From contig CM077672.1 of the NCBI GenBank assembly GCA_039707655.1, positions 197,446,537 through 197,510,536 on the forward strand: DNA of 64,000 nucleotides, written 5' to 3'. The notes beneath the pieces were generated by a model that had not been told where the DNA came from, made no database searches, and saw only the letters and a program-made list of their open reading frames with translations. Position 1 is the stretch's first letter; every line of letters begins with the position of its first letter. This DNA is from Elymus sibiricus. Lineage: Eukaryota > Streptophyta > Magnoliopsida > Poales > Poaceae. The position numbers and the translations under genes were made by a program. Below are positions 22,830 to 33,321 of this stretch, piece by piece.

Positions 22830-24392
22830 TGATATGTCTCCAATGTATCTATAATTTTTGATTGTTCCATGCTATTATAGTATCAATCTTGGATGTTTTT
22901 ATATACAATTATATGCAATCATATATCATTTTTTGGGACTAACCTATTAACCTGGTGCCCAGTGCCAGTTGTTGTTTTCTGCTTGTTTTTGGCTTTTCAG
23001 AGAATCAGTACCAAATGAAGTCCAAATGCCATGAAACTTTTTGGAGATTTTTTTCTAGACAAAAGAGGCCCTGGAGACTTGGAGAGGAAGCCAGAAGGTT
23101 CACGAAGCCTCCACAAGGCAACAGGGCGCGGCCCTAGGGGGGCACGCCCTGATGCCTCGTGGGGCCCACGTGGCTCCATTTGACCTAATTCCACTCCTAT
23201 AAATTTACAAATATTCAGAAACCATCAAAGAGCCAGAAGAGAAAACCTTTCCACTGCCGCAAGCCTCTGTTCTTCCGCGATCCCATCTGGAGGCCTTTTC
23301 CGGTACTCTGCCGGAGGGGGAATCGATCACGGAGGGATTCTACATCAACCTTGATGCCCTTCCGATGATGTGTGAGTAGTTTACCACAGACCTATGGGTC
23401 CATAGCTGGTAGCTAGATGGCTTCTTATCTCTCTTTGATCTTCAATATCATGTTCTCCTTGATGTTCTTGGAGTTCTATCTGATGTAATCTTCTTTTACG
23501 GTGTGTTTGTTGGGATCCGATGAATTGTGAGTTTATGATCAGATTATTCATGAGAAATATTTGAGTCTTCTCTGAACTCTTTTTTGCATGATTAAATATA
23601 GCTTTGTATTTCTCTCCGATCTATCGATTTGGTTTGGCTGACTAGATTGGTTTATCTTGCAATGGGAGAGGTGCTTTGTGATGGGTTCAATCTTGCGGTG
23701 CTCAATCCCAGTGACAGAAAGGGACATGACACGTATTTGTATTGTTGCCATTAAGGATAAAAAGATGGGGTTTATTCATATTGCTTGAATTTGCTTCTCT
23801 ACATCATGTCATCTTGCTTAAGGCGTTACTCTGTTTTTATTAACTTAATACTCTAGATGCATGCTGGATAGCGGTCGATGAGTGGAGTAATAGTAGTAGA
23901 TGCACGCAGGAGTTGGTCTACTTGTCTCGGACATGATGCATATATACATGATCATTGCCATGAATCCGTCATAATTATTTGCTTTTCTACCAATCGCCCA
24001 ACAGTAATTTGTTTACCCACCGTATGTTTCTGCGCTCGAGAGAGAAGCCTCTAGTGAAAACTATGGCCCCCGGGTCTATCTTTATCATATAAAAAACATA
24101 AAAATACCTTGCTGCAATTTATTTACTTTTATTTGGTTCAGCAATTCACTTTATCAATTTATCTCTATCAGACTTAATCCTTGCAAGTAACCGCTAAGAG
24201 GATTGGAAACCCTCTTATTCGCGTTGGGTGCAAGTGTTCGCTTTTGTGTGTGTAGGTGCTGTTCACTGGATCTTGCTTGGTTCTCCTACTGGATTGATAA
24301 CCTTGGTTCTTAACTGAGGGAAATACTTATCTCTACTATACTGCATCATCCTCTCCTCTTCGGGGAAATACCAACGCAGTTTACAAGTAGCA
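22830..24392 (+). repeat. 3' LTR of element D
   Basis: Starts TGATATGTCTCC (one change against the 5' LTR start) and ends ACAAGTAGCA. Same layout as the 5' LTR, including the GC-rich inverted repeat before a TATA-like CTATAAATTT near 23197. Directly followed by the truncated end of element E. Confidence 0.85.
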
Positions 24393-27292
24393 CATGGCAA
24401 TATATCTCGGAATGGCTATGGAAATGCCATGATAGGTAGGTATGGTGGTTGTTTTGAGGAAGATATAAAGAGGCTTATGTGTGATAGAGCGTATCATATC
24501 ACGGGGTTTGGATGCACCGGCGAAGTTTGCACCAGCTCTCGATGTGAGAAAGGGCAATGCACGGTACCAAAGAGGCTAGCAAATTGCGGAAGGATGAGAG
24601 TGCGTATAATCCATGGACTCACATTAATCATAAAGAACTCACATACTTATTGCGAAAGTTTATTAGCCCTCGAAGCAAAGTACTACTACGCATGCCCTAG
24701 AGGGATAGATTGGTAGGATAAGGTCCATCGCTCGTCCCCGACCGCCACTCATAAGGTAGACAATCAACAATAAATCATGCTCCAACTTTTTAGCATAACG
24801 ACAGATCATACGTGCATGCTTCGGGAATCACAAACCTTAACACCAATATTCTTGCTAAACCACAATCATCTACTAATACCTCCCACATATTACCATCTTA
24901 ATATCGCAAAACCATTGCAAGGAATCAAACTTATCATATTCAGTGATCTACATGAAAGTTTTTATTATATCCCTCTTGAATACCTATCATATGAGGACCA
25001 AATTCATAACCTGTGCGTATTACCATTGCTAATCATGAGACTCTCAAAAAGATATAAGTGAAGCAAGATAGTGCAACTATTTCTTTAAAATATAACCACC
25101 GACGTGCTCTAAAAGATATAAGTGAAGCACTAGAGCAACTGCCTAGCTCAAAAGATATAAGTGAAGCACATAGAGTATTCTAACAAATCACGAATAATGT
25201 GTGTCCCTCTCAAAAAGGTGTGTTCAGCAAAGATGATTGTGATAAACTAAAAAGCAAACAAACTATATCACAAGACGCTCCAAGTAAAACACATATCATG
25301 TGATGAATAAAAATATAGCTCCCAGTGAGTTACCAGTAGATTGTAGACGAAAGAGGGGATGCCTTCCGGGGCATCCCAAAGCTTAGACGCTTGAGTCTTC
25401 CTTGAATATTACCTTGGGGTGCCTTGGGCATCCCCAAGCTTAGGCTCTTGGCGCTCCTTATTCTTTTGTCCATCGTAGTCTCACCCAAAACTTGAAAACT
25501 TCAGCACACAAAACTCAACAGAAACCTCGTGAGATCCGTTAGTATAACAAACAAATCTTAAACTTTAGGTACTGCTGTAAATTGATTCATATTTAATATT
25601 GGCATAATGCTACTATACTCCAACTTCTCCATGACTCATACCCCCAATACGATCCATAGATTCATCAAAATAAACAAACTATGAAACAAAAACAGAATCT
25701 GTCTAAAACAGAACAGTCTGTAAAGATCTGAATTATAGTCATACTTCGGTAACTCCAAAAATTCTGAAAAATGAGGACAACGTGGGAAATTCATATATCA
25801 ATACTGTGTAAAAAATTCAGAAGGTTCTGACACTCCAGATAAAAAACAACATTCCAGCACTGGACACAAAAGTTTCTGTTTTCCAACAACATCTATCATA
25901 CTATCTTCCAAATCATCCCAAAGGCATTACTTGGCACAAACACTAATTAAAACATAAAAATACAATCATAACAGAAGCTATAATTGTGCAAACACTCAAA
26001 AACAGAAGGTAAAAGTAAATAAATTGCAGCAAGGTATATTTAGGTTTTTAATATATGATAAAGTAGACCGGGGGCCATAGTTTTCACTAGAGGCTTCTCT
26101 CTCGAACACATATCATATGGTGGGTAAACAAATTACTGTTGGGCAATTGATAGAAAAGCAAATAATTATGACGGATTCATGGCAATAATCATGTATATAG
26201 GCATCATGTCTAAGACAAGTAGACCGACTCCTGCCTGCATCTACTACTCTTACACCACCCATCGACCGATATCCAGCATGCATCTAGGGTATTAAGTATG
26301 AAACAGAGTAACGCCTTAAGCAAGATGACATGATGTAGACAAAGTAAACTCAAGCAATATGATTAAACCCCATCTTTTTATCCTTAATGGCAACAATACA
26401 AATACGTGTCATGTCCCCTTCTGTCACTGGGATTGAGCACCGCAAGATTGAACACATCACAAAGCATCTCTCCCATTGCAAGACAAATCAATCTAGTAGG
26501 CCAAACCAAATCGATAGATCGGAGAGAAATACAAAGCTATAATAATCATGCGTAAAAGAGTTCAGAGAAGACTCAAATATTTCTCATGAATAATCTGATC
26601 ATAAACTCACAATTCATCGGATCCCAACAAATACACCGCAAAAGAAGATTACATCGGATAGAACTCCAAGAACATCGAGGAGAACATGGTATTAAAGATC
26701 AAAGAGACAGAAGAAGCCATCTAGCTACTAGCTATGGACCCATAGGTTTGTGGTAAACTACTCACACATTATCGGAAGGGTAGCAAGGTTGATGTAAAAG
26801 CCCTCCGTGATCGATTCCCCCTCCGGCAGAGTACCGGAAAAGGCCTCTAGATGGGATCGCGGAAGAACAGAGGCTTGCGGCGGCGGAAAGGTTTTCTCTT
26901 CTGGCTCCCTGTTGGTTTGGGAATATTTGTAAATTTATAGCGAAGGAATTAGGCCAAGAGGTGCCACGAGGGGCCCACAAGCCTGGGGGGCGCGCCCTCC
27001 AGGCTTGTCGCCTCCTCGTGACTCTTCTGGTCTTCTCCCGAAGCTTCCTGGGTCTCTTCTGGTCCAGAAAAAATTAATCCAAAGTTTTTTTTTCTCGTTT
27101 GGACACTTTTTGATAATGATTTTCTGAAAAGGCAAAAACAAGCAGAAAACAGCAACTAGCACTGGACACTGAGTTAATAGGTTAGTCGCAAAAAATGATA
27201 TATATTGGCATATAATTGCATATAAAACATCCTAGATTGATACTATAATAGCATGGAACAATAAAAAATTATAGATACGTTGGAGACGTATC
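24393..27292 (-). mobile_element. Element E: truncated inverted copy of the D family
   Basis: Minus-strand relative of D. From the right, 27292-26015 is the front of the LTR (ending TACGTTGGAGACGTATCA on the plus strand). It jumps at about 26015 to D interior position 3830, then follows D to position 21665 without the C insertion. Missing are the LTR rear, primer site, coding part and everything 3' of D position 21665. The deletion junction carries a 6 bp microhomology, TAAAAG. It lies directly against the D 3' LTR, forming a large inverted repeat with D. Confidence 0.8.
26015..27292 (-). repeat. Partial 5' LTR of element E
   Basis: About 1.28 kb matching D LTR positions 856-2145 in reverse. 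The LTR 5' border at 27292 is intact (TGATACGTCTCC on the minus strand); its rear is deleted. Confidence 0.8.
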
Positions 27293-27993
27293 AGCTGGTT
27301 GCCGCAATTGTCGCGTGCGGAAGTGCAGGAGGGCGGGCTGGCCTCCGCAGCCGCCGCGTTCGTGCTCGTGCAGCCGCGGAGCCATCGCGTGTGTGCCGCA
27401 TGCTCGCGCTGGCCGCCGAGTAGCGTACGTCCGCCGGAGTGCCCGATCTGCAGCTGCGCGTGCGCGCAGCAGCCACCGCGTACTACCACGCGTGGGCGCG
27501 CTGGGCACTGGCGCGCGTGGGCACGCTGGGCGCCGCCACCGCGTGTTGCCGTCGGTTGTGCGGGTCGCAGGCGCGTGCTAGCCGCCGTCCCTTGTGCCTG
27601 CTGACTTGCCGGTGTGTGTGCACGAAAAGTGTTCGATGAAAAGCGGCGCGCGGAGAGAGAAAGTGGGGGTCGTGGTTATTTTGCAGCAAAAATTAGAGGA
27701 TTTCTCGGACGCGCCCGAGCGCTGACCGGGCGCGTCTGCGCGCGTTTGGGGCTCCAAATCCAACGAACTTTGCGGGTTGAATCGAGTGGCTCTGGTGCAA
27801 TCGGTCTAAATTTCGGTCGGCCGACCGGTGCCTAAGAGCATCTACAGCCGGACCCCCTATTCTTTCCCTAAACGTCCAAAACGTCCGCCCGGTCAATGCC
27901 CGGTAAAAAAATGTTGATCCAACCGGACCCCCACTTCCTCCTTAAACGGCCAGCTGACCGGCGTACCTCAAACCCGTCTCGAATCTGGGGGCA
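27293..27993 (+). repeat. GC-rich tandem unit 1 (partial)
   Basis: First of three units. Very GC-rich low-complexity first part (GCGTGC, GGCCGCC runs), then a conserved part: GTGTTCGATGAAA (27629), AAGTGGGGGTCGTGG, GACCGGGCGCG, AAATCCAACGAAC, GGCCGACCGG, GAGCATCTACAGCCGG, ending AATCTGGGGGC. The start of the unit was lost where element E joins. Long frames here come from GC richness and have no known motif. Confidence 0.6.
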
Positions 27994-29028
27994 ATATGAG
28001 GCTGCCCGGGCACCTCCACTCGACCCCACATGCAGCCACACAACCCCCGTCTCTCTCTCATCTCTTCCCTGCTGCGTCGTCCTGGCCGCCGTGTGCGCGC
28101 CACTACCCGCGTGCTAGCCGCCGTGTGAGTGCCGCTACACGTCGGCCACCGCGTCCGCGCATCCCACGCCCTGGCCGCCGCGTGCTGGCTGTAGCATGTG
28201 TGCTAGCCACTATTGCTGCCGTGCATGCTGGCCGCCCTTGCGGTCGCGGGCGGGAGCGCGGTCTGGTCGTGGTCACGTGCGGGAGCGCGAGAGGGCGGGC
28301 TGGCCGTCGTTGCGGTCGCGTGCGGGCGGGCATGCGAGCTGGTCGCCACAGTTGTCGCGTGCGGAAGTGCAGGAGGGCGGGTTGGCCACCGCAGCTACCG
28401 CGTGCGTGCTCGTGCAGCCGCGGAGCCATCGCGTGCGTGCCGCGTGCTCACGCTGGCCGCCAAGCAGCGTACGTCCGCCGGAGTGCCCGATCTGCAGCCG
28501 CGCGTGCGCGCAGCAGCCGCCGCCTACTACCACGCGTGGGCGCGCTGGGCACTGTCGTGCATGCGCACGCTGGGCGCCGCCACCGCGTGCTGCCGTCAGT
28601 TGCGCGGGTCGCGGCCGCGTGCTAGCCGCCGGGCGTGCTGGCCGCTGTCCCTTGTGCCTGCTGACATGCCGGTGTGTGTGCACGAAGTGTTCGATGAAAT
28701 GCGGCGCGCGGAGAGAGAAAGTGGGGGTTAGAAGTGGGGGTCGTGGTTATTTTGCAGCAAAAATTAGAGGATTTCCCGGACGCGCCCGAGCGCTGACCGG
28801 GCGCGTCCGCGCACGTTTTGGGCTCCAAATCCAACGAACTTTGCGGGTTGAATCGAGTGCCTTTGGTGCAATCGTCCGAAATTTCGGCCGGCCGACCGGT
28901 GCCTAAGAGCATCTACAGCCAGACCCCCTATTCTCTCTCTAGTCAAAAAATGTTGATCCAACCGGACCCCCACTTCCTCCTTAAACGGCCAACTGATCGG
29001 CGTACCTCAAACCCGTCTCAAATCTAGG
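27994..29028 (+). repeat. GC-rich tandem unit 2
   Basis: Starts AATATGAGGCTGCCCGG, ends AATCTAGGG. Landmarks are shifted 1058-1071 bp against unit 1. The conserved right part contains inverted blocks (AAGTGGGGGTC at about 28730; GACCCCCACTT at about 28966), consistent with long imperfect inverted repeats of Mutator-like elements. Frames up to 236 codons overlap in several phases; not credible as genes. Confidence 0.6.
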
Positions 29029-30010
29029 GCAATATGAGGCTGCCCGGTCACGCTCGGGCACCTCCACTTGACCCCACATGCAGCCACTCAACCCCGTCTC
29101 TCTCTCATCTCTTCCCTGATGCGTCGTTCTCCGCGTGCTGGCCACCGCGTGCGCGCCACTGTCAGCGTGCTGGCCGTCGTGTGCATGTCGTTGCGTGCGT
29201 GCCGGCCACCGTGTCTGCGCAGCCCGCGCCTTGGCCGCCGCATGCTGGTTGCAACATGTGTGCTAGGCGCCGCGTGCTAGTTAGCTAGCTGCTAGTCATC
29301 GATGCTACCGTGCGTGCTGGTTGCCCTTGCGGTCGCGTGGGGGAGCGCGGGCTGGTCGCCGTCGCGTCCGGGAGCGCGAGAAGGCGGGCTGGCCGCTGTT
29401 GCGGTTGCGTGCGGGCGGGCATGCGAGCTGGCCGCCGCAGTCGTCGTGTGCGTGCCGTGTGCTCGCGCTGGCCGGTGGTGCAACCATGTGTGCGTGCTCA
29501 CGCTTGTCACCGAGCCGCATGCATGCGTTCTCGCGCTGGCCGGTCGCACAGCCGGGTGTATGTGCTCGCGCTAGCCAACGAGCCACATGCATGCGTGCTA
29601 GCGTGCTAGCGCTGCGGGCCGAGTAGCGTGCGTGCTCACGCTGGCCGCTAAGCAGCGTACGTCCGCCTGAGTGCCCTATCTGCAGCTCGCGTGCGTGCTG
29701 AGCGCTGCCACGTGTGCGTGTAGCAGCCGCCGTGTACAACCGTGCTTGGGCGCGCTTGGCACTGCCGCGCGTGCGCACGCTCGGCGCCGCCACAGTGTGC
29801 TGCCGCCGGGTGTGCGGGTCGCGGCCGTGTGCTGGCCGCCGTCCCCTGCGTCTGCTAACTTGCTGGTGTGTGCGCGTGAAGTGTTCGATGAAATGCGGCA
29901 CGGAGAGAGAGAAAGTGGGGGTTAAAAATGAGGGTCGTGGTTATTTTGCAAAAAAAATTAGAGGACGCTCCCGGACGCTGACTGGACGTGTTCGCGGGCG
30001 TTTTGGGCTC
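29029..30010 (+). repeat. GC-rich tandem unit 3, diverged and truncated
   Basis: Starts AATATGAGGCTGCCCGG again. The interior has additional near-repeats (CACGCTGGCCGC, GAGCCGCATGCATGCGT). GTGTTCGATGAAA recurs at 29881. The unit breaks off at TTTTGGGCTCCAAAT near 30010, before the GAGCATCTACAG part. Confidence 0.55.
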
Positions 30011-30253
30011 CAAATTAGATGATCCTCGACCGCGGGTTCTGGCCGGTTTGGTTCCGTGGCTCGTCTTCTCGGTTCGGTCGTGCACGCTTGTTTTTAGGTG
30101 TGCGTGGATGCCTGGCTCATGTTTTTGCATGCTTATTCGGCTTTTTGATGTCACGGGGCCAGGCCGGTTGGGACGCATTGGGGCGACTGTTGAGAACCTG
30201 GAACATGACTACTTATAGTAAACCGCTCCGGATGGGAATGTATGGCCAAAACA
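30011..30253. other. Flanking DNA, nothing recognised
   Basis: Between the GC-rich units and the Harbinger element; no coding region, repeat or RNA gene recognised. Confidence 0.4.
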
Positions 30254-30256
30254 TTA

Positions 30257-31290
30257 GGGCATCTCCAATGTGAACCCGCAAATCGCCCGCATCCGTTCGG
30301 ACCGCGGAAGCCATCCAACGCGGACCTGTATCGGTCCGCGGCGTGGTCCGGACGTATTTTCTCCCGCAAACCGGGGACAAACGTGGGGAGCTTTGCGGAA
30401 GTCCGGACACCAGACACGTAGGACTCCGACACCCCTGGCCCACCCAAAACCGTTCCCGGACCCCGCGCCTCCATCCTCCCCATTTTCTCTCCTTTCTCTC
30501 TTGCCTTCGTCGCTGCTCCACCACCCCCGCCGCCACGCCACACCCCTGCCGGAACTCTACGTCTCCGTCACCTCCAATGTTCTAGCCGGGCTCCACCCCA
30601 CTTCTCCTCCGTCACCGTTCAACCCCTCTCCTCCAACCACCCCGCCATGTACCATCCGCTGCTGCTATAATCACCATGTCAGGCAACTGTTCGATGAATT
30701 GCCGGAGCTGAAAACAGTTTTCCCTTCTTCTTTCTAGCAATGGATTCCGATTTGGAGTACATATACGAGCACTATGTTGAGTCGTCCGACGGTTCGTACA
30801 TGGCGGGGTGGTCCTTGAAGACGCGGAGGAGTGGTCATACGAGCTGAAAACAGTTTTCCCTTCTTCTTTCTAGCAACGGCTCGTCCGACGATGAGGAGTA
30901 CTCGGATGAGACGGCGATGAAGCAGGCGGTCCTTGAAGACGCGGAGCATGCGGAGGAGCATGTTTTCAATTTCAAGGGATCGATCAAGGATCAAAAAATT
31001 CGGCATCGACCAACTCACGAGCAGCTGAAGGAAAATCTGATTGAGCATCAGTGGGTGGTTAGAGGGGACAACAATGTTGGGATGTAATATTTGAACTTTT
31101 TAAAATTTGAACTAGTGATGCATGCGGCTATTTAAATGTCTACACTCTATGTATGCGGCTATTTGATCATGCGGACTTAAAAAAATGAGGGAGGCCGGAT
31201 GTATATGGCTACGGTTGGATGGCGACCTCCCGCATCCGTGTCCGCGGACGGATGCGGAAGGAAATTTGCGCGTTGCCGTTGGAGATGCCC
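30257..31290 (+). mobile_element. Non-autonomous PIF/Harbinger element with TTA duplications
   Basis: Ends GGGCATCTCCAATG at the left and CGTTGGAGATGCCC at the right, flanked by TTA at 30254-30256 and 31291-31293, as expected for PIF/Harbinger. 1,034 bp. Inverted sub-terminal blocks (CCGCATCCGT..CGGACCGCGG against CCGTGTCCGCGGACGGATGCGG) support it. Contains the shortened transposase remnant described next. Confidence 0.85.
30740..31087 (+). pseudogene. Harbinger ORF remnant: N- and C-terminal pieces joined, core missing
   Basis: The frame starts MDSDLEYIYEHYVESSDGSY, a typical start of a grass Harbinger-type protein. After a TGA and a repeated segment it continues SSDDEEYSDETAMKQAVLED and EEHVFNFKGSIKD, then jumps directly to the usual C-terminal tail RPTHEQLKENLIEHQWV. 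The DDE catalytic core, about 300 residues in relatives, is absent. A 36 bp block (GAGCTGAAAACAG onward) is present at 30705 and 30841, so a 136 bp stretch was duplicated. Start and stop are in the same phase. It cannot act as a transposase. Confidence 0.7.
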
Positions 31291-31293
31291 TTA

Positions 31294-31719
31294 CACGGTT
31301 GTTACAATATCTTGAACGGGGATGCCTTGTCCATATGGAGGATGGCTGCTTCTCTCTAACTTATTGCTAGCTAAAAAAATTATAGAAGGTGGCAGTGATG
31401 AGTGGATGTCTCGAGCGGTTCATGAGTCGGTGGTGGAGCAGCTCAGGCATAGCAGTGCCAACGAACAACGACGATCGGTCAAAAAAAACAACGATGATCG
31501 GTCTAGGCACTTGGTTATCATTAACTTTACGGAGGATCTTCCTTTGCAATGCAAATAACTCGGTAAATCCCCGCATTTTCGACATGGGCAAAATAAACTT
31601 CGACGGCACCCTCCTGCTACCGCGGGCAGAGAGGCCGTCCTGCCCCGCCTAAAAATTAGAGGGACCTTCGCACGCGGTGGTATGCGGTGCACGTATCAAT
31701 GATGATGTTGATGACATAG
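31294..31719. other. Flanking DNA left of element A, nothing recognised
   Basis: Some short frames without motifs. The last five bases before the LTR, CATAG (31715-31719), should be the target duplication of A; its partner lies beyond the window. Confidence 0.4.
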
Positions 31720-33270
31720 TGTTAGGGCATTTCCCGCCTTAGGATTTTGGTGATGATGACAATGTAGCTTGGACTAATCGTGCGCCCAAGTTTACTCAGG
31801 TACACCTTGTTTGGTGCAAGACGGTTAGGTATTCCCTCCAGATGGAAAAGATCGAAGACGGAGTTTCCGATGCATTTATTTCTTTGGTCGTAGGAAATCC
31901 ATACTATTAAGAGGGAATCCGCATCGGAAGGTACTGGGTGAATCAATGCACGTACACATTCTGTTGCACCCACTATATATCCTTCCGTTCGAGGAGAGAG
32001 GTCCTCAAAGTCTTTCTGTGGCAGTGTTTTTAGTGCCGAGCGGTTGTACCGCTTGTAAAAGCGGTTGTACCGCTTGTAAAAGCAGTTGTACTGCTTGACC
32101 GGTTGTTCCGGCCCTGCACTGCTCCACTACCGGAATCCCTTTGGTAGTGGAGTTGTGGGTGGGCGGTGGTGGCCCGGTAGTTCCCGGACGGCTTCGGCGA
32201 ACCGGTACTACCAGTGTCTGGAGCGGTTGTACCGCTCCGGACTTAACCACCACATGAACGCTGGTCTGGCGGTTGTACCGGCACAACCACCGCCCCAACC
32301 ACCGCTATGGGGTGACTCCCTTCTGTTTATGAGGCGGTTTTTGGGCGGTGGTGGAGCGGTAGTTCCTGGTTGGCTCCGGCCGACCGGTACTACCGGTGGC
32401 TCCACCGGTTGTACCGCCTGGGGCACTTCTGCAGTGTGAACCCGTGAATACCGGTTGTACTGGTGGTTCTAGCGGTTGTACCGCTGCAGTGTAAAAACAG
32501 CTGTAACGGTTGGATTTGGGGGACACTATATAAGTAGGTGGTTCTTCCACCTACCTTTTTACCTCTTGCCTCTCTCTCTCCTCCATTGATGCCCTTCAAG
32601 CTTTCTTGCCCGATCTCTCTCTCTCTTGCCACTCAAACTTGTTGATTTGCTAGGGATTGAAGGAGGAGACCTAGATCTACACTTCCACCAAAGGAAACTT
32701 GATTCCCCCATACTTACTTGTGTGGATTTTGCTACTCTTGGGTGTTTGGGCACCCTAGACGGAAGAGGTCACCTCGGAGCCACATTCCATTGTGGTGAAG
32801 CTCCGTGGTGGTGTTGGGAGCCTCCAATTCAGTTGTGGAGAGAGCCTCAACCTTGTTTGTAAAGGTTCGGTTGCCGCCTTCAAGGGCACCACTAGTGGAA
32901 TCACGGCATCTTGCATTGTGCGAGGGCGTGAGGAGAATACGGTGGCCCTAGTGGCTTCTTGGGGAGCATTGTGCCTCCTCACCGCTCCAACGGAGACGTA
33001 CTTCCCTCGAAAGGGAAGGAACTTCGGTAACACATCCTCGTCTTCACCGACTCCACTTGTGGTTACTTCTTACCTTTACTTTGTGCAAGCTATTGTTGTG
33101 TTGTATCCTTTGCTTGCTTGTGTTGTCGTTGTTGTTAGCATCATATAGGTTGCTCACCTAGTTGCACATCTAGACAACCTATTTTGTTGCTAACCCTAAT
33201 TTGTTAAGAAAGGCTAAAAATTGGTAGTTGCCTATTCACCCCCCTCTAGTCAAACATATCGATCCTTTCA
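31720..33270 (+). repeat. 5' LTR of element A
   Basis: TGTTAGGGCATTTCCCGCC to CGATCCTTTCA. The palindrome array (32041-32483) is followed by GTAACGGTTGGATTT (32503-32517) and a TATA box ACTATATAAG (32524-32533). The first 45 bp recur at 63273. Confidence 0.85.
32041..32483 (+). promoter_or_regulatory. Array of CGGTNNNACCG palindromes in the LTR of A
   Basis: Seven exact CGGTNNNACCG sites (starts 32041, 32062, 32224, 32270, 32385, 32406, 32473), mostly CGGTTGTACCG, plus CAGTTGTACTG at 32083, in which both arms changed so that the pairing is kept. Several longer hairpins (CTCCACTACCG against GGTAGTGGAG) lie between. The array is directly upstream of the TATA box. Confidence 0.8.
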
Positions 33271-33284
33271 ATTGGTATCAGAGC
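33271..33284 (+). promoter_or_regulatory. Primer binding site of element A (tRNA-iMet)
   Basis: ATTGGTATCAGAGC directly after the LTR; the usual Copia primer site complementary to initiator tRNA-Met. Confidence 0.9.
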
Positions 33285-33321
33285 CTCGTCTCTTTATTAA
33301 GGGTTTCGCCACCCGAAGAGT

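Larger units (their letters stand above)
856..24392 (+). mobile_element. Element D: Athila-like LTR retrotransposon, mostly non-coding, split by element C
   Basis: A plus-strand element with two LTRs (856-2405 and 22830-24392), a tRNA-Asp-type primer site at 2417 and a polypurine tract at 22813-22829. Without the nested element C it is about 7.3 kb. It codes only for a short coiled-coil protein and a broken aspartic protease; no RT, RNase H or integrase is present, so it would depend on a helper. The left flank (GGGGC) and right flank (CATGG) do not match, so the target duplication is lost; the right flank is the inverted relative E. The LTR start TGATACGTCTCC is typical of abundant Triticeae Athila-group families (Sabrina/WHAM/Fatima group); I do not assign the exact family. 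Confidence 0.8.

Noticed and set aside
27996..28906. Overlapping long frames (209, 236, 172 codons) as possible genes
   Set aside because: Three phases and both strands are open at once because the DNA is extremely GC-rich and repetitive; Arg/Ala/Cys-rich readings without motifs.
29305..29901. 198-codon minus-strand frame
   Set aside because: Same GC-rich repeat effect in unit 3; no recognisable domain.
31389..31692. Possible host gene in the gap between the Harbinger element and element A
   Set aside because: Short frames on both strands, no splice structure and no known motif.
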